This document shows positions 11,655 through 21,358 of a stretch of 36,384 nucleotides of DNA, one piece after another. The DNA is taken from assembly GCA_033557685.1 (NCBI GenBank), contig JAWQRN010000140.1, positions 1 to 36,384 on the forward strand, in the 5' to 3' direction. Each line of letters begins with the position of its first letter. The stretch's first letter is position 1. Made by a program: the position numbers and the translations under genes. This DNA is from Sperchopsis tessellata (Eukaryota; Arthropoda; Insecta; Coleoptera; Hydrophilidae). Under the pieces are notes generated by a model, which saw only the letters and a list, made by a program, of their open reading frames with translations, did not search any database and was not told where the DNA came from.

Positions 11655-12320
11655 GTGATATCAAAAGTCCAGCCCTGGTAAATATCTGATAAACCATTGA
11701 CATACAAAGAATGAACATTTGAAGATAGAAGTTTGTAGTTAAAATTTTCTTTTTGCAAATTTCGTCACTTCAGTTGTCACACATCGTGTAACCTATAGGG
11801 AGAATAACAAAAATATTAGATTGAAACTCACTTCAAGTTGCACTTCGTTGGAAAAGTCCTTTTAAAGGCAAATATTCTGTGCAAATCCAAGATTACTCAG
11901 ACATGTTTTCAAAATGGCAGTCCAACAAAATATATAGGAATAAACACAATACTCCAATTTTTGAAGGGGGTTGGAAACTTAATATTAAGGTATGGTATGA
12001 AAACAAAACTTGTCCCTCTACCCCTCAGCATACCAACTTTCAAAATTGTTGTATCAGTGTAGAAAATTCCTTGACTTAAGCTATTAAATATGTATTTTGA
12101 TGAGTCAGCAAAGAAAAAATTCTTTTAAAAGGATCTTCCAAACAAGGTGCAGCTCTAATTGTTGGAACATTGAAGTGATGAATATTCCAAAAAATATATT
12201 CCTGGCACGAATAACTATTTCCAAAGTTTTGTTTTTTATTGTTAATGGTTCTGGATATTTGCCCAGAGCTGGACTTTTGGGACATCACTATACACAAATC
12301 AAAATCAAATATTCATTGGG
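11655..12320. repeat. Diverged foldback (long inverted repeat)
   Basis: The left arm pairs with the right arm at several places: 11663-11685 (AAAAGTCCAGCCCTGG) with 12254-12278, and 11840-11868 (starting GCACTTCGTTGGAAAAGTCC) with 12122-12150. TCACTTCA blocks lie between them. Arms are a few hundred bases long with indels, and the centre is near 11990. It may be an old foldback MITE. No terminal duplication was found. Confidence 0.7.
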
Positions 12321-13056
12321 TGGACAAAATAAAGGATTCAGGAACGAAAAAATATCAAAGAATAAATAAATAATTTGATGAAGTTATTAGCCAGTGCTGG
12401 GTATCTGAGAATATGTGTAATATTTTAAGTAAGTCATTCCATAATATATGTTATTTTCTACACAATGTAATAACTTGTCATACTTTCGACAAGCCAAAAT
12501 AAATGTAGCAAATGGCTATGAATGTATACTAGTCCAAAGGACGAATAAGCACTGTCAAAATGTACATACAAAAATATGTTACCAATACTTATGTGTATGT
12601 ATATCAAAAAAAGCTGGTGAAAATATTGTGATTTTACATCTAATAATTTATCTACAATTTCTCCAGGCAAACAATCTGTGTTATATTGAAATTAATTATA
12701 TTTCTCAACAAATATTATCAATCAAAAGTAAAACCAGTGTATGAGAACAAAGGTATTTGGAGATGTATAAGACACATCATGTGTCATTAAGCGTAATATA
12801 CAATTTTTGAATATTTTTGATACAATGTTTGAATATAACTATAGCCTGTTCTTTAGTTGGGATGAGCAACTAAAAAGGCGCATCTAAAATTGTGCTGTAA
12901 CTGACTGCACCAAGAATATTTTGACGACATTTCTCATTACATTGGATCGAAAGAAAATATTTCTACATACTTTTCTCTAAATTCATTTTTCTTAAACATT
13001 CCATCCATCTAACCGCTTATGACATTCAAACACTTTTTTTTTGTAATTTCAATAAT

Positions 13057-13222
13057 GTATCACACTTTTTGTCAAAATTTTGATATTATGATTCCAAAAC
13101 ACAAATTTTGTTTAGATTCATGATGGCTGTGAATATAAATGTAAGTTGAATTCATTATTAAAACATCTTAGTGTGTTTAATTTTAAGTAGAAATATCCTT
13201 TCAATACAACAAAAAGTGTGAT
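13057..13222. repeat. Short inverted repeat pair
   Basis: ATCACACTTTTTGT at about 13057-13070 is repeated as its reverse complement near 13208-13222. The intervening sequence is AT-rich. It may be the remains of a small inverted-repeat element or chance. Confidence 0.4.
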
Positions 13223-14034
13223 ATGATAAGGATTTATTACATTTTAAATTGTAATATAATAATGGCACCAGGTATATCTCCAGAATTATCCTGAAGCACA
13301 CCAACCTCACCTAAGCTATTTTCAAACGTAAGACCAAACTTTATCTGAATTTGAATCATTTAGAAACTCTCGAAAAAAATTTGGAGACAGAATAGAGAAC
13401 AAAATAATAAAAAAATTACTCTTTAGATTGGAAATGCAGCAATGGAAGTCTAATTTTCCTAATGTTTACTAGGGGATTCTGAAAAATCATAATTACAAGC
13501 CAAACAAAATTCAAGTAAGCCAGAGATATATCTGATAACCCTCATCATTTATAACATACATTTTCAGTGTATCTTATTAACACTCATTTTAAATGTATAA
13601 TTCTAAATTGACCATATACAATAACAGCCTCACTCAGGCAAGAAGGTCAGTCTATTTAAGAACTATAGACAAGCAAGTTAATGTGAGGCAACAGAGTAAC
13701 TAGCTATTCCATCAAGGAAAACCCACCCAACCACTTCTACACAATCACATACATCCACAGATAACCCCTAATATTTGTATGATAGTTAATTATACCAAGT
13801 GAACAGATTTAAGTAAATTGTAATTCTAAGTTAGATTGTAACATTGGATCTATAACTATTTAATATATGTTTGTATATTGGAGTCGTAATATCAGAATGT
13901 TTTCCATGTATGATAAATTTTTGTATTCCATAATAAAATTTGCTACAAAATAGTATCCTCTAATTAAAAAAAAAATAAATGACAAAACAAAGAATAAATT
14001 TGTTATTTGAAATATATGTAAAACAAACAGTTGG

Positions 14035-14066
14035 CGTGTGTTGGCAAAAACAAAAGCCAACACACG
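14035..14066. repeat. Perfect 11-bp hairpin
   Basis: CGTGTGTTGGC (14035-14045) and GCCAACACACG (14056-14066) are exact reverse complements around a 10-base A-rich loop. It stands out from the AT-rich surroundings and abuts the dispersed 49-bp repeat that begins at 14069. Confidence 0.85.
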
Positions 14067-14068
14067 GT

Positions 14069-14117
14069 TATCTCCCAGAAAACCTGAAGATATTTACTGT
14101 GGCTGTGGAAGTCTACG
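14069..14117 (+). repeat. Dispersed repeat, copy 1 (inverted relative to 22002-22049)
   Basis: About 49 bp beginning TATCTCCCAGAAAACCTGAA and ending GTGGAAGTCTACG recurs, reverse-complemented and nearly identical, at 22002-22049. Family unknown. Confidence 0.85.
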
Positions 14118-14189
14118 CACTGAATTAAAAGATATTTTTAATGGAAAAGACTCGCAGATTAAAACTTTGCAAATGACACAGTACAGATA

Positions 14190-14866
14190 AATAATGAGTG
14201 TGGAAAAAGTGAATAAAATAAAATACCTGGGAGTAAAATTAGATAAGAACGTTTAGAATATATAAAACATAAAACGAACATGAAGGAAAATTACCTTAAA
14301 AAATGTAGACAATATTTAAATTTCTATAGCAGCATTGCTATATAAAACTATGGTAAACCTTTACTTTGAGTACTGAGCAACAATATTGTAAAATCTGAAT
14401 TAATATGAAATTCACAAATTACAACTGATCCAAAATAGACCAATGAGAAATATATTAATATAGAATAGGTATACACCAATAAGTGATATGTTAGCCGTTT
14501 TTAAACTACTAACCATTAAATATAAAATTGAATCAAGAGTTCTTGAATTTATTTATAAAATAAAGGCAGAGATGTTCCCTAAATACTCAGAAAATAGGTT
14601 TAAATATAATTATGAAATACATAATCATAACAGAAGAACCAGGGCTGATTTCAACACAGATAGATACAACAGTAATAGGGCATGGAATGCATTGTTTTCA
14701 AGGGGACTAAAAGAGTACAAAAAGCTACCTTGTGAAATTAAAGACTGCAAAACTTTTAGTGAGTTTAAAAGAAAAGAAGCAATTTATATGAGACTGTAGA
14801 TTTAGGAACATGAAATGTATTTTCTAAAATAAAAAAATTGCTAATAAAGGTTATATTATTATTATA
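14190..14866 (+). mobile_element. 5'-truncated LINE relic (Jockey/CR1-like), C-terminal part
   Basis: The plus-strand frame shows KIKYLGVKLDKN (14214 on), a decayed continuation, and then an open frame 14488-14799. That frame includes IYKIKAEMFPKYSENRF, EIHNHNRRTRADF and KKLPCEIKDCKTFSEFKRK. These match the region after the reverse transcriptase of Jockey/CR1-type LINEs. It ends with AATAAAGG and a short ATT-repeat tail (about 14841-14866). Several stop codons interrupt the first part. It lies antisense to the BAZ2 gene. Confidence 0.8.
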
Positions 14867-16540
14867 TTACCTTTTAAGTATGTTTAAACAGTCAAATACA
14901 CCACCTAGTCTAATGGTGGACTTGCACATAAAATGACATGTCGATTTGGTATTTAATCGAAAGTTGAATCTTTTTCCAATACCCAGAAATTCACGATAAG
15001 TCCTACACACATTCAGTTGTACTAAGCTTCCAATATAAAAAATTTAAATACGAAAATATCAATTCAAATTATTCAGACATTCTTTTAGATTGCTTGCTAT
15101 TCTATATTTGATGATTGATGAGTTGTTTAATTTTCTTTATTATAAAGCGTTTTATTTAACCAACAGAGTACATTGCGGACGATGAAGTAGCACCTGTACC
15201 ATGTTGCGAAATGGCAATTTGAACAGAAGTACTAAGGTATTCAATTATTCACTTTAATCCTTTAATTTACATAAACCATCAAAAAAATATTGGTTTATTG
15301 AATTTAAACTATGTATAGTATAAGACACAACAAATTTATATGTAGAATATATCTACTAAAATTTGTTGGTAAACTAAAAATACAATCTAAATTAATACTA
15401 TTTTGTTTAATCCAACTCTCTAATGTCAAAACTGTAAGGTACTACTTAGCAAAGTAGTATGGTAAAAAATTATATGTGTTCTCAATATCTGTCAATTTGC
15501 AAATGAAAAACCATAGTCAATGTTTCAAGCAAAATTCCTATTTGCCAGGATCTCTATTTCCTAACTACGTAAAGTATAATCTTTTTTAATATGCAGCAGC
15601 TCAGTGCCAAGTTTGAGTAACCTGAGCCTAGTCGAGTAGGTAATGTCACAATAATTTTTTTCTTAACTATGCTTTGATCCAAACTACATCATTTGTGAGC
15701 ATACCATACAATTGCTCATATCACGATTTAAATTTATGAATATTCAGTACCTGTCAAAATGACAATGAAAATGATATGTGTTAGTGAGATTAATAGTGAT
15801 TGTTATTCTTGCAATAGCATTAGTTGCACTCAGCCAGGGACAAATCAAAATAAAATTAGTGGGTTACAGAAACATATTGATGCAGAGTTGACGAAAAATG
15901 CTTATTGCACTATTAACATTTTGGGTCCAAGAAATACTAACAAAACTCCCCAAAGTTATGTATAACATATACATTCATTAAATAGTTAGTTAACAAAACC
16001 AAATGAATAAGATAGAAACAGCAGAGAACAAAAATTTGATTAATGTGATTCTCACATAAGTTCCATAAATATATAAAATTTGAAGGATTGAAAACTTTTA
16101 GGTAATTTTTTCTTTTGCTACTGAAAGGTACTAGGGTCTGTTTTCTGAATAGCAGGAGTGAAGGCAAATCAAAAATCGAGCTATGATTGGCTGCACATGT
16201 ATAAAAATGACATAGCAGCAAATCACAGATCAGTATTTTAAAGCGCTTTATTCGAATTATTGCCCGTATTTAAATTATCAAAATACATTTTACTATTATT
16301 AGAGTAATTAGCATAGTTATTCTGATTACAAATTCCAAAAGGACGTTGAAATTTTACATACATACAATATTTTGATCAGAAAATATTCTCGTTATTGTGT
16401 ATATACTTCATTATTACGGATTACAATGTGTAAGAATCAGATACAATTATATTTTGTCTTAAAACACACTCTATTCAAAACATGATGAAACGTTCAAAAA
16501 GGAAGAGAAAAACGAAAAATATTATTTAAAAATCTAGATG

Positions 16541-17003
16541 TTTTATTTTAATATTTGATAAAATCAAATATCGCGCAAACTGGCCAAGTCAAATTATTAA
16601 ATACAGAAATCAAATACGCATCGAAAAATTAAGGGAAACATGCCGAAATTGCAGTGGATACGTGTTTTTGTCATTAAGACGTCATCAGTTGTGCTGCAGT
16701 TAGTAATTAGCTGTACCACATGTACGAATACATATTTGATTCTTTGTATATATGCCTTGAGATCGTGAGTGAGCATATTATCTTAAAGCATATATACAAG
16801 GAATAAAATATATATTCGTACGTGGGATACAGCTAATTACTAACTAGAGCAATGCTGATGACGTCTTAATGACATAAACACGTGTCCACTGCAATTTCGT
16901 CTTGTTTAAGCCTTAATTATTCGATGCATATTTGATTTCTGTATTTAATAAATTGACTTGGTCGGTTTGCTCGATATTTGATTTAATCAAATATTAAAAT
17001 AAT
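16541..17003. mobile_element. Foldback MITE with near-identical 215-bp arms
   Basis: The left arm 16541-16757 and right arm 16785-17003 are reverse complements at roughly nine bases in ten. The unpaired loop is only about 27 bases. The ends read TTATTTTAATATTTGAT and its complement, and ATG(T/A) flanks both sides. There is no coding capacity. I found no clear target-site duplication, so the superfamily is not assigned. Confidence 0.88.
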
Positions 17004-17943
17004 ACATTCATGTTAAAAAGACTTTCCATAATTGTCAATCAGATTTAAACTTCTATAAAAGAGTGGAAAAAATCAACTCATGGTTATTCTGCAGCTTACA
17101 TAATGAATTGCTGAAAGTTGTATGAAACTCAAGATAATATAATCCTAAGCCGAACTTAGAGCATGCCACTACCACTAAGATGTAGATGCAATTAATCACT
17201 ATTCACGGACTGTATTTATGATTTGACTAGCTACATTAAACTACATAAAAAAATTAATAGCTGCTACAGCGCAACTGTACGTCAAACTAGACACGAGTAA
17301 CAATTAGAATTCTATATTTTAAGCTTACTTTTAAATAGTTACTTTCAATGTATTAAATACAATTTGACAAGATTATATTTATAAAGCCTAAATTATTATT
17401 ATTTAGGTACCCAGAAATGCTAGTAATAAAATATAATTTTGACAAGTGGTCTTTATAGTTAGAATATCCAAATTATTATTCCAAAAATGAAAATGTATAA
17501 TAGTGTAGAAAACTATTAGGTTATTGTAACTCAATACAATTGATAAATTCTATAATTTTTCATTTTAAAATTTCAAAGTTATCTGAGTTTTCTTTAAACC
17601 ATAAGATGTTACCTAAAACAGCTAAAAGCTCTACGCTATGGAATAAAGAATTTTATATTGCAGATGTGAATAAATTTACTGATTAATTATCTAATCACTG
17701 CTACCTTAAGTAAATAAATGTTCTCTGCTATTTAGGTAACAATTAAAAAAACGTTCATAGGAACACAATATATATAAAAAAATTGACATTTCTCAAACCC
17801 AACACCAGGTATATAGAATGAACATGCAAAATAGATCTAATAGGAATAAGGATTAAGGAACTAAAAAAAGCACAAGCACCCACACTGAGCTTGCTGTTAT
17901 ATTTGCGGGCTCTCTGTTTACTAAAGACATGAGAGTGGCTCAC

Positions 17944-18151
17944 AGCTTTCATTATACTCTTGTCCCAAGCGATGGAAGCTTCCAGTGTATACAGGCACAT
18001 TGCGAGCTGTGCCGATGTTTGGGAACGGCTAACAGCCTCACGCCATACAGCCAAACCTTTTGGAATGTCGTCGGAACATGAGGCGGGTTGTAGTTGGGCT
18101 GTACCACCTGTTGCCTCTTGAGCTATAGCCGCCAAGTTTGGATCACCCGTA
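17944..18151 (-). CDS. BAZ2B: BAZ2 exon 14: helical lead-in to the PHD finger
   Basis: The acceptor GCTTAG and donor GCT|GTGAGC bound 208 nt, phase 2 in and phase 0 out. The protein ends GLAVWREAVSRSQTSAQLAM, then CLYTLEASIAWDKSIMKA. In the family, the IAWxKSIMK sequence directly precedes the first zinc-binding cysteine of the PHD finger. This matches exon 15 starting with NCQFC after a 7.6-kb intron. Confidence 0.95.
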
Positions 18152-18337
18152 CTAAGCAGAAACAAAACAAAGTCCATATTAGTAATGAAGTTATCTTGTC
18201 TAAAAACGATAACATTATTTTATAAGCAATGATTTCAAATGTAAAAGTACAAAAAGCAATTACATTTTTGGCAATAATGTAAAAATTATATATTAAATAA
18301 TGCACTAGTAATATATAAGTTATGAATAATAACATAC

Positions 18338-18513
18338 TTCATTCCAAGAGGTGGCTTCAAATATCTCCTCTCTATTGCCGATTCCAGGGAAGCTAAACGT
18401 TCTTTTGCAACTGATACCACTTGGCCAACAGGATATTCAATATCTCTACTTGGTGGTCTCCATCCTTTATTTTGCATACTTGCATTAGCTACTTTATCTT
18501 CCAAAGCTTCAAC
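18338..18513 (-). CDS. BAZ2B: BAZ2 exon 13: post-WHIM helical region
   Basis: The acceptor TTTTCAG and donor GAA|GTATGT bound 176 nt, phase 0 in and phase 2 out. It encodes VEALEDKVANASMQNKGWRP and then VAKERLASLESAIERRYLKP. The ALExxVxxASxQxKGW and RLAxLExxIERR patterns are also present in vertebrate BAZ2A/B between WHIM3 and the PHD finger. Confidence 0.95.
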
Positions 18514-18589
18514 CTGAAAACATATATTTTATTTGACAACTGTATACAAAGACTAGTTATTAAATTTATTTAATTAAATAAGGTCTTAC

Positions 18590-20002
18590 TTGTTCCAAAA
18601 GGAAAACGTCCACTCGCTGAGCAACAGCAGGATTCCACATTCCCGGTTCATCAGGTTCTGGAGCTCCATCAACTATATATCGCACATCATCATAACTTCC
18701 ACCCATTCCACTTAATTCTGAAGCTTCTTTACACCCTTCTTCAATTAATAGCGTTCCTTGTCTTTCATACATACTCTGCATTGTACTAACAAATGTCCTC
18801 TTTAATTCCCTCTCCCTTGCACCTCGTACATGTAAACTATCTAAAATCACTTTTAACTGTTCTGTATCAAATAATCTCCACCAGCCATATCTCTTGTCCA
18901 CTGGAACAGCTTTTCGCTCACATGGTTTTGGCAGTCCATGTTTTTTTATGTATTCCAGCTGTACACTTTCCTCTGGAGTCATCTGAAGAGGAGCAGGGCT
19001 ATCACAAGAGTTCGGCAAATATGATGCTCCACTGTTCGGTGGAGGAAAAACTGGAATTTTAAGTTCTGTAATGTTATCACGAGTACAAGCTCCTACACCA
19101 TTATCCCACCTATTGCCTGCAGTCAAGTGAACACCTTCACAGGTAATTCCATCTTTATTTAAAATACTAAACCACTTTTCGGTGTCTGCTTTTTCTTCGT
19201 CATGTTCTGACTTTATTTCAGTCTTAATTTCATTTTTCAGTTCATTTAATATCTCATTTTTTAACTCATCCTTGACTTCTTGTTTCACATCCATCTTAAG
19301 TTCTTCTTCTGTTCTATTTTCCCTCTCCATACACTCCCCAAGTTTTTCAAAAAGATTGAACTTCTTCATTGTACTTGCCTCATCTTCAACCTTGACATTA
19401 ACTGGGTCAACGTGATTGAATTTATTTTCGTGAGATTCTTCATCATGATTATTTCCACGCTCAAGGCTCTGCACGATTTTATCCACACTTTTTCGTAATT
19501 CATCTAAGTTACGTTCCCTTTTTTCCATAATTTCTCCATTTTCTATTACATCTAACCTGTTCGGTGTTTTTCTGTGTTCATTAGCATTATTGTCTGTTAA
19601 TTTTACATTATCTAAACTACAAGTAGTCTGTTCAACTTTTTGATCAGTGCCCACCAAACTACTGACTTCTTTATCTGCATTTGGATCATTAACATTTTCA
19701 TTTTCTACATCATGTATTATTCTTTTTATATCATCAACACATTTTATACCTAATTCAGATTCCTTCTCCGTTGTTACTTGTTCAGGCAACAACTCAGGCT
19801 CAGCAGATTCCATTGCTTCTACAAAAATACCACCTGCCCTCGGTAGTGACCAATACCTTCGCCAATATCGATCTTGTCCATAGCAAGTTGCTCTCAACTG
19901 ATGCGCTGATGCATTTAGTGACTGAAGTTGGGCCTCTGAAGCTTTGAGTAATTTTTCTAACTTTTTACCTAATTCTTCACCTGATAATTTATTGTCTTCT
20001 TC
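18590..20002 (-). CDS. BAZ2B: BAZ2 exon 12: WHIM2, KxE-rich spacer, WHIM3
   Basis: The largest exon (1,413 nt, phase 0-0; acceptor TTTTTAG, donor CAA|GTAAGA). The N-terminal part carries a helix and then WHIM2: CYGQDRYWRRYWSLPRAGGI, with the invariant Asp-Arg-x-x-x-Arg-x-Trp pattern. About 290 residues of poorly conserved, Glu/Lys/Asn-rich sequence follow, including a run of KxE motifs near 19200-19300. WHIM3 then follows: RYGWWRLFDTEQLKVILDSL and HVRGARERELKRTF. The spacer is probably disordered. WHIM2 and WHIM3 form the WSD module that contacts ISWI and linker DNA in this family. Confidence 0.96.
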
Positions 20003-20102
20003 CTAAAAATTTATAGAATATTAGAAAAATTCTTATAGACTGTAGAGCAAAAACACTATTTCATACCACTACATTTAGAATGAGATATTTAACATAGCTT
20101 AC

Positions 20103-20280
20103 TTCTTCAGGTTGTGTGCCAAGACTTTCATTTTCACTCATTTCATTTTCTTCATCATCCAAAAGGTCATCTTTGTGTAATGCTGGAGAATCAACAACTG
20201 ACTCTGACTCACCATCTTGTTTGATTTGTGCTTTTTCCAATGCTTCAGATCTAACTTTGCGATTATGCATCATTCGCAGC
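20103..20280 (-). CDS. BAZ2B: BAZ2 exon 11: basic-to-acidic linker
   Basis: The acceptor TTTTAG and donor GAA|GTAAGC bound 178 nt, phase 2 in and phase 0 out. The protein starts with LRMMHNRKVRSEALEKAQ, completing the WHIM1 helix. It then becomes strongly acidic (DDLLDDEENEMSENES) with several SxxE/D sites typical of casein kinase 2 (inference). It links WHIM1 to the WHIM2 exon. Confidence 0.92.
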
Positions 20281-20387
20281 CTAAAACAAGTTGTTTATTA
20301 GATAGTTACGAAAATAAAATCAATAAAAATGTGCTGTATTAAATCATTGTTATTTCAAATTATCATTAATAAATAAATTATAATTAC

Positions 20388-20703
20388 TTTCTAACTTTAG
20401 CATCCAATAACCACTTTTCTTTCTTTGAATGCGCAACAGTATCTAGAGAGCCTTCAATTTGTCTAATAACTGCTTTGTTCTGAAGTAATTCATTGCATAA
20501 GAAAGCTAGAATGGATGCTTTATCCGTAGGCGAAAGTGATAAAAATGGTTTATCCTTCAGCATATCTGACATTTTCCATGTATCATTTCCATGTAAAAGT
20601 TCATAATATGCTGCATTCTTGCCAGTTTGAGTCTGTTGCATTTCACAGTCATTTTGATGATGATCAGCTACTCGCTTCTCTCGATCTCTTTCAAAATGAA
20701 CAC
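20388..20703 (-). CDS. BAZ2B: BAZ2 exon 10: WHIM1
   Basis: The acceptor TCCACAG and donor AAA|GTAATT bound 316 nt, phase 1 in and phase 2 out. After a short linker, KMSDMLKDKPFLSLSPTDKA and SILAFLCNELLQNKAVIRQI form the WHIM1 helical motif, which follows DDT in ISWI-partner proteins and packs with it. The exon ends in the basic sequence DAKVRK. Confidence 0.95.
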
Positions 20704-20775
20704 CTGTGGAAAAATATAGAAACAATTTACATTAGTTGCTAAATATGTTTAGTGTTGTATTTTCAAAATACTAAC

Positions 20776-21358
20776 CAGTTAGTGCTTTGACTTCCCCAGT
20801 AGCATTAGCATACAAATATATCCTTAAAATTTCTGATAAGTTAGCATGCGTGATATCTGCTTGCCGAAGACTCTGGCCTAGTATTGTAGTATGCCTGGCA
20901 GGGTTAGGTATTCCTGGATCTTCAATGGCACATACAACCAGATGAGTCATTACAGATAACAATTCTTCTTCAGCCTCCGATGTACCATCATTATATAAAA
21001 GAGCTTGCTGTAAATTATCTAGAGTTGGCAAAGATTCCATATCAAAGCCTAAAGTTTCACCAAAATTATGTAAAAATTCAAAAGCCATCAAGACATCAGC
21101 GAAAGCTTTTCCAGGAAGTTTAAGACCAGGTATACGGTCAAACACTGGAAGAGCAGTTTGATTTAATTCTAGATCCTCACAGGGTTTACGAAGTTCTGCC
21201 AGAATTTCCATTTCCATTTTCCTTTGTTCCATTTTCTTCTCTTTGTTCGCTTGCTTCTCAGCCAGCAGTTGTTGCTTTTTTCTTTCACGTTCTTCTAACT
21301 TTCGTCTGTTTTCTAATGCTTTCACCAAACTCATGTGCTGTCGTCTTCGTTCTCTCTC
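20776..21358 (-). CDS. BAZ2B: BAZ2 exon 9: end of coiled coil and DDT domain
   Basis: The acceptor GGCAG and donor CTG|GTTAGT bound 583 nt, phase 0 in and phase 1 out. It opens with ERERRRQHMSLVKALENRRK, a family signature, followed by a Lys/Glu/Gln helix. Then comes the DDT domain: FDRIPGLKLPGKAFADVLMA and FEFLHNFGETLGFD, with the helices continuing to VVCAIEDPG. DDT domains with the adjacent WHIM motifs form the surface that docks ISWI-type ATPases and measures linker DNA. All hydrophobic DDT helix positions I can recognise are intact. Confidence 0.97.

Larger units (their letters stand above)
10330..17943 (-). other. Large BAZ2 intron (7.6 kb)
   Basis: This intron separates exon 14 from the PHD exons. 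It holds two foldback elements (about 11655-12320 and 16541-17003), a LINE relic (about 14190-14866) and a small hairpin at 14035-14066. The stretches 10330-11650, 12330-14030, 14870-16540 and 17005-17943 show no further genes. Open frames there lack splice context or domains. Confidence 0.8.

Noticed and set aside
15759..15965. Plus-strand open frame of 68 codons with several Cys
   Set aside because: No domain, no splice context and a length expected by chance in AT-rich DNA.
19182..19883. Plus-strand open frames, Ser/Phe-rich
   Set aside because: Shadow frames opposite BAZ2 exon 12. Low-complexity composition reflects the KxE-rich sense strand.
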